Positions 5,383 through 9,509 of a stretch of DNA of 9,509 nucleotides are shown piece after piece. The stretch spans positions 1-9,509 of the forward strand of contig JACQHI010000413.1 of the NCBI GenBank assembly GCA_016199105.1, read 5' to 3'. Within the stretch, counting starts at the first letter, position 1, and every line of letters begins with the position of its first letter. Both the position numbers and the translations under genes were made by a program. The DNA comes from Lentisphaerota bacterium. Lineage in GTDB: Bacteria > Verrucomicrobiota > Kiritimatiellia > JAAZAB01. The notes beneath the pieces were generated by a model. It had not been told where the DNA came from. It did no database searches and was given only the letters and a program-made list of their open reading frames with translations.

Positions 5383-6069
5383 ATGAACCGAATCCGCCGC
5401 TATTTCATCATCAGTGTGAGTGTCATGCTGGTCGCCCTAACGGGGAGCTGTGTCCGGTCCCTCTTCTCGTTCTACACGGATGACGCAAAAATCAAGATGC
5501 CCGCGCTGAACGGAGCCTGGCGGATGCTGGACGAGCACGGCACGCCGAAGATGCAGAAGCCGTGGGTCTTCAAGGACAACGAAATCCTGACCTACTCCGA
5601 AAAAGGGGGTTCGGGCGTCCTGGAAGTGGTCTATTTCAAGATCAACGACACCATCTTCATGGATACGTCCCCGCAGGAATCCGATTCCACCATCGTGAGC
5701 GAATGGTGGTCGCTCCACACGTTTCCCTGTCATTATGTCAGCAAGATCGAAACCAACGGCAACCGCCTGACGGTCATTCCATTGGACTTCAAGTGGCTCG
5801 CGCAGGCCCTCCAGGACGGCCGTGTGGACCTGCCCGCCCAGAAAGATCCGAAAAACGGGAAGGATGGCCCTCTGCTTTACACGGCCTCCCCCGAACAATG
5901 GATGGCCTTCCTGAAAACCCACGGCGCCAATGCGGAGGCTTTTCCCCCGAAAGGCGCCTACGTCTTCGTGACAGCCGGAGACGACGTGCTGACACAGATC
6001 TCCACGAATTTCCACAAGGCCGACCTGGCCCCCGACCGGGAGGCGGAGTTGAAGAAAGTGGAGAAATAA
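5383..6069 (+). CDS. Predicted lipoprotein of unknown function
   Basis: A 228-residue protein. Residues 1-22 form a lipoprotein-type signal peptide: basic MNRIRR, a hydrophobic run FIISVSVMLVAL, then TGSC with Cys23 as the presumed lipidated residue. The lipobox is slightly atypical at -3. The mature part starts with ALNGAWRMLDEHG (41-53) and alternates short hydrophobic strands, suggesting a small beta-barrel or lipocalin-like fold. A later motif around LLYTASPEQWMAFLKTHG resembles uncharacterised bacterial proteins I cannot name. It is the first gene of a two-gene unit, with the heparinase-like gene 3 nt after its stop. It is probably anchored in the outer or inner membrane, and its link to glycan handling is inferred only from that neighbour. 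Confidence 0.82.
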   Translation: MNRIRRYFIISVSVMLVALTGSCVRSLFSFYTDDAKIKMPALNGAWRMLDEHGTPKMQKPWVFKDNEILTYSEKGGSGVLEVVYFKINDTIFMDTSPQESDSTIVSEWWSLHTFPCHYVSKIETNGNRLTVIPLDFKWLAQALQDGRVDLPAQKDPKNGKDGPLLYTASPEQWMAFLKTHGANAEAFPPKGAYVFVTAGDDVLTQISTNFHKADLAPDREAELKKVEK

Positions 6070-6072
6070 TCA

Positions 6073-8718
6073 ATGCGCTGTCACTCATGGAACAGACGAT
6101 CAGTCCTGCCCGCATATCTACTGAGGTGTCTCCCAATGGCAATAGCCCTGACCGGATTTGCAGCCGCCGATACAGCCTCCTGGCCGGAACGACCGATTCC
6201 CGTGAACCCGGCCGAGGCCGTGATCGAAGCCTTCTGGGTGCCAACGCTGGGAGCCAGCCAGCGGTGGAAGGCCGAAAGCGAAGGCAAGGTAACGGGCCTG
6301 GCCATGCGGGGGACTTGGGAGGCGGTGCATTTGAGCTTCACGGCCCGACCGGAGAATGGGCGCGTCACCCTCCACCGCCCGTATGCCCTCGATATTCACG
6401 AGTACCAGGGATTGCTGATGCGCATGATCACCGGAGAAGGTGTCCGGGTCAGCATCGTGGCGACGATTGACGGCGAACGCCGGCCCATCTGCACGCAGGC
6501 GCCCGGGAGCAATGACGAACTCGAATTCGGCGGACCACTGGGCCTATCGGCGGGCGCCCCGGGGAAACTGGAGAACCTGGAAATCCAGTTCGAGAGCCAG
6601 ACGCCGGCGGCGCATCAGATGACGTTGCACTGGGTGTTGGTCACCCGGCCCGGGGAACGCTGGACACCACCCGGGCAGCCCTTCGATGCCATGATCGCGA
6701 CGACCAACGGCGCATTCGAGCCGGGAATGGGTCTGCTGTTCGATGCCGGCGAACTCGATCAATTGCGAACCGGTTATGCCTTGCCTGCCTTCGACGCTAT
6801 CTGGCGGCAGGACCAGGAACAAGCGTCCCGGCAGTATGCCATCGATCCCGCCGGCATGATCCGTCAGTATATGCTCTACGGGGTCACCCGCTATGGACGA
6901 GTATCGGACCTGACCGTCGATACCGGCTGCGATGGACTCAGTCTGGCGCTGGTGGGGTTGATGAACCGGAACCCGGATTATATGCGCCAGGCCGCCCGCC
7001 ACGCCATCGTCTTCGCGCGCATGGAGCACTGGAGCGAAGGCTTCATGGACCGCACACCCGCCATCGCCTGGACCCACGCGGGCTTTGCCCCCACCGTTGC
7101 CACCATCAAAGCCTCCTTGCTGCTGGATTGGACCTGGAACTGGTTGACGCCGGCAGGACGGGCCTTGGTGCGTGATGCCATCCGCAAGAAGGGATTGCCA
7201 TACATCGAAACGACCAAGGAGGCCATGGCCAACCAGGGCATCCGTTTCAATAAAGGACGCATCCTGGGCACCATGGCGGTGACGGAGAATTGGGACAGTC
7301 CGGCGCTCAAGGTCGTGATCAATGACAGTCTGCGCATCATCAATATGAGGATGAACGAAGCCGTCCTTGCCGACGGCACGTTCAGCGAGGGCATGGGTTA
7401 TGGCAAGGGCTCCACGGCCTCGGCCATGCTGTCCTATTACGCCGCGAGCCGGGCACTGAAACAACCGGTGAAGGACCTGGCCTCGCCGCGGATCCTCCCG
7501 GCGCTCACGTATATGCTGGACGCCGAGATGGAAATTACGCCGCTGTTCGCGGCCTTCGCCGCCGGGGCATTGGGCGATGAACGCTTTGCCGCCCAATGCG
7601 TGCCGATGCACCTGTTGGAAAGTTATCAAACCCACAGTCCGGGATCCACCGCCGCCAATGGCGTGGAATATGTGTTCTTCGGCCTGCCGAATTTGTGGGC
7701 GCCGCGCCTGGCCGCTGCGGCGCCAGCGCCCCAACTCTCCCCCTACAAGGCATACCCGAACGGGGGTTGGGTCTTCATGGGCAGCGATGACGCGCGCTTG
7801 CCGCGCGTCACCTTCGAAAGCGGCCTATGGGATGGGGCTGGTCACGCCTGGAAACACAAGAACGCGGTGACCCTGACGGGCTGGGGCCGGACGCTGCTGC
7901 TGCCGCGCGGCCATGTCGCTTACGCCGATGCCCGCAGTCCTTACACACAGAGCACCCTCGCCAACAACACCTTTTCGCCGGGCGGGCGCGATCAGGATGC
8001 CAGCGGCGTGAAGAATCGCGGCGCAACGCTGCGGCCGGGCGCGGATCTGGGTCCGGTGGCCATCGCCGAGTCCGATGGCGCCACGGCCTGGCGGACGGGC
8101 GTGACCGAAGCGCTGCGGCGCGTGATTCTCATCCGTCCCGCTGTCGTGCTTGTCGAAGACCGCGCGGAGTTCGCGCGCCCGGAAACCGGCGTGCAGAGTT
8201 GGAACAGCCTGTCGCCGTGGACAACGAACGGGATGACCACACAGAGCGCGACGGACGGCGCCTCCATGCGCCTCACGTGCCTGCTGCCGCCTGCCGCGGC
8301 GTTGACTGCCGGCGAGGATTCCGTGCACCGCGATCCGAAAACCGGCGACATTGTGCCTGCCTACCGGGCAACCTTCACTCTCCCGGCCGCCACGCATCAC
8401 CGCATCCTGACGCTCATCGAGGCCATCCCCCCCGCGGGGAACGGCGTCCCCGCTCAGATCAAGACACTGGAACCCGACCGGCTGCTCGAGATCACCCAGG
8501 GCAACTGCGTCACACGCATCGCCTGGAACCGCGAACCCTTGCCGGCGGACAGGCTCTGGGAGTGCGATACCGACGGATCCCTGCTGATCCTCGTCAGAAA
8601 AGACAACACACTCATCCTGGCTGCCGCCTTCGACGCCACCCATGTCAAAACGCCCTGGGGCGCCAAGACCGGCGAAGGGCTGATCACCATGACACCATCG
8701 GCTGATCGGATAAATTAG
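6073..8718 (+). CDS. Exported heparinase II/III-like protein (putative polysaccharide lyase)
   Basis: An 881-residue protein. A signal peptide covers about residues 1-32 (arginine-containing n-region, hydrophobic core, AAA before Asp33). Residues 40-195 look like an all-beta N-terminal domain. Residues 215-540 are an alpha/alpha-toroid region containing LADGTFSEGMGYGKGS (432-447), which matches the DG(S/T)F.EG..Y motif of heparinase II/III-like proteins. From 565 follows the beta-sandwich domain with WDGAGHAWKHKNAVTLTGWGRTLL (586-609), then YTQSTLANNTF (624-634). Relatives cleave uronic-acid polysaccharides such as heparin, alginate or ulvan by beta-elimination. The GHAHAD-type metal/active-site segment is altered to GHAWKH, so activity and substrate are uncertain. 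It starts 3 nt after the lipoprotein stop with GGAG nine bases before the ATG, so it is co-transcribed. It is probably periplasmic. Confidence 0.82.
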   Translation: MRCHSWNRRSVLPAYLLRCLPMAIALTGFAAADTASWPERPIPVNPAEAVIEAFWVPTLGASQRWKAESEGKVTGLAMRGTWEAVHLSFTARPENGRVTLHRPYALDIHEYQGLLMRMITGEGVRVSIVATIDGERRPICTQAPGSNDELEFGGPLGLSAGAPGKLENLEIQFESQTPAAHQMTLHWVLVTRPGERWTPPGQPFDAMIATTNGAFEPGMGLLFDAGELDQLRTGYALPAFDAIWRQDQEQASRQYAIDPAGMIRQYMLYGVTRYGRVSDLTVDTGCDGLSLALVGLMNRNPDYMRQAARHAIVFARMEHWSEGFMDRTPAIAWTHAGFAPTVATIKASLLLDWTWNWLTPAGRALVRDAIRKKGLPYIETTKEAMANQGIRFNKGRILGTMAVTENWDSPALKVVINDSLRIINMRMNEAVLADGTFSEGMGYGKGSTASAMLSYYAASRALKQPVKDLASPRILPALTYMLDAEMEITPLFAAFAAGALGDERFAAQCVPMHLLESYQTHSPGSTAANGVEYVFFGLPNLWAPRLAAAAPAPQLSPYKAYPNGGWVFMGSDDARLPRVTFESGLWDGAGHAWKHKNAVTLTGWGRTLLLPRGHVAYADARSPYTQSTLANNTFSPGGRDQDASGVKNRGATLRPGADLGPVAIAESDGATAWRTGVTEALRRVILIRPAVVLVEDRAEFARPETGVQSWNSLSPWTTNGMTTQSATDGASMRLTCLLPPAAALTAGEDSVHRDPKTGDIVPAYRATFTLPAATHHRILTLIEAIPPAGNGVPAQIKTLEPDRLLEITQGNCVTRIAWNREPLPADRLWECDTDGSLLILVRKDNTLILAAAFDATHVKTPWGAKTGEGLITMTPSADRIN

Positions 8719-8739
8719 GCCGTCAAAGGCGGCGACTGT

Positions 8740-8880
8740 TCCCGTGAGGGACGTTGTCCCAACGGGACTCACGTCCACAGGTAGGGCGGTTTCGGCGAAA
8801 CCGCTGCAACATCCGTAATCCAAAATCGGCAATCCCGCGAACGCGGGACCAGTCCAAAACCTGTCACGCGAAATGCGTGA
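8740..8880. repeat. Cluster of four hairpins between convergent genes
   Basis: Four palindromes follow the heparinase-like stop. First, TCCCGT (8740-8745)/ACGGGA (8762-8767) encloses GGGAC (8748-8752)/GTCCC (8756-8760). Second, GCGGTTTC (8786-8793)/GAAACCGC (8797-8804) is a perfect 8-bp stem. Third, TCCCGCG (8833-8839)/CGCGGGA (8842-8848) is a perfect 7-bp stem. Fourth, TCACGC (8864-8869)/GCGTGA (8875-8880). TCCAAAA recurs between them. No T-runs follow, so these look like REP-type repeats, although they could still shield the 3' ends of the two convergent transcripts. Confidence 0.55.
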
Positions 8881-8895
8881 TCCAAAATCAGCCTG

Positions 8896-9509
8896 TCACC
8901 TGCCGAGGAACCGCAGGGCGTTTTCGCCCAGGATCAGCCGCTTGTGCTCGTCCGGCGCGCGCAGGGCCTCGATGCGCCGCAGATAGGCCGTGATCACGGC
9001 CGGATGGCCGATGCCGCCATCGCTGCCGAACATCAGTTTCTCCGGGCCCAGCGTGTCATAGAGTTTCTGGATGCCCCACTGCGTCGGACCGCTCAGGCAC
9101 ACGAACAGGTTCGGCAGCTCCCTGACGGCATCCAGGTAGTCCGGCCAGTGTTCGCGCAGTCCGCCGTGCGCGCTCAACACGCGCAGGCGGGGATAACGCC
9201 GGGCATAGGCGGCCACCTGGCTGGCGCTGCCATACTCCGGCGAGCCATCGTGAATCGTGACCGGCACGTTCAGCGCAATGGCTTCTTCGGCCACGATATC
9301 CATGCCGCGGTTGGCCAGCGAAGTGCCCTGGCAGACCGGCACGAATTTGAGTCCGCGCAACCCCCACTCCCCGATCGCCTGGCGGATGGCCTGTCGCAGG
9401 GGCGCTTCCGGCCAGGCCGGACAGACGGTGCCCCAGGCCAGCAAGCGGTCGGGATGGCGCCGGGCCGCATCGGCCAACGCCTTGTTTTCCGCCCGGATGA
9501 CCTCCGCAT
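8896..9509 (-). CDS. Amidohydrolase-2 family metal-dependent hydrolase, 5' end cut by window
   Basis: The last 203 residues of a TIM-barrel amidohydrolase-2 family protein. The open frame runs on through the window edge at 9509; an internal TTG at 9477 is not needed as a start. Visible landmarks are VPVTIHDGSP (81-90 of the visible part), LSAHGG (111-116) and MFGSDGG (159-165). His86, His114 and Asp163 sit where this family places metal-binding or catalytic residues. The C-terminal ILGENALRFLG ending is also typical. Family members hydrolyse or decarboxylate small ring or carboxylate substrates; the substrate here is unknown. Usual length is about 270-300, so 70-90 N-terminal residues including any HxH motif lie outside. 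It converges with the heparinase-like gene. Confidence 0.85.
   Translation of the reverse strand, partial: AEVIRAENKALADAARRHPDRLLAWGTVCPAWPEAPLRQAIRQAIGEWGLRGLKFVPVCQGTSLANRGMDIVAEEAIALNVPVTIHDGSPEYGSASQVAAYARRYPRLRVLSAHGGLREHWPDYLDAVRELPNLFVCLSGPTQWGIQKLYDTLGPEKLMFGSDGGIGHPAVITAYLRRIEALRAPDEHKRLILGENALRFLGR

Noticed and set aside
6544..7734. Long minus-strand ORFs here and at 7825-8832
   Set aside because: They are shadows of the heparinase-like gene, whose plus-strand frame has a signal peptide and domain motifs.

Overview
This looks like a chromosomal stretch from a GC-rich, free-living PVC-group bacterium (Verrucomicrobiota, Kiritimatiellota or Lentisphaerota). The assignment is inferred from three things. 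There is a polysaccharide-degradation repertoire (GH29 fucosidase, heparinase II/III-like protein, lipoprotein). The leucine-pathway isomerase is split into two chains. The intergenic DNA is full of short degenerate repeats (GAACGTCGAAC-type arrays, CCACGGAA..CACGAAA-type units, palindromes), which I associate with those phyla. No rRNA or tRNA is present to confirm it.

Layout. Positions 1-321 are non-coding and made of dispersed repeat pieces. From 4847 down to 322 runs a minus-strand gene train: GH29 alpha-L-fucosidase (4847-3513), leuC (3496-2198), a repeat-bounded 54-residue mini four-helix-bundle gene (2037-1873), leuD (1784-1221) and a ParA-type ATPase (1221-322). The fucosidase-leuC gap is 16 nt and leuD and parA overlap by one base (TGATG), so both joints look co-transcribed. 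The leuC-leuD joint is interrupted by about 410 bp of repeat-rich DNA carrying the small gene.

Positions 4848-5382 are a divergent intergenic region with at least four copies of an 18-nt degenerate repeat, several inverted repeats and a palindrome related to one at 191-216. On the plus strand follow a lipoprotein of unknown function (5383-6069) and, 3 nt later, an 881-residue exported heparinase II/III-like protein (6073-8718). These form a two-gene unit probably devoted to an anionic polysaccharide. Positions 8719-8895 hold four hairpins between convergent genes. The right edge cuts a minus-strand amidohydrolase-2 family gene (8896 to beyond 9509).

How the parts fit: LeuC and LeuD form isopropylmalate isomerase (leucine synthesis), ParA is a segregation-type ATPase without a visible ParB, and the fucosidase, heparinase-like protein and lipoprotein point to glycan use. 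I do not see a clear new multi-gene system. The most unusual elements are the in-frame miniaturised four-helix-bundle gene bounded by nested inverted repeats inside the leu operon, and the repeat families shared between the non-coding regions, one of which shows a compensatory base-pair change.
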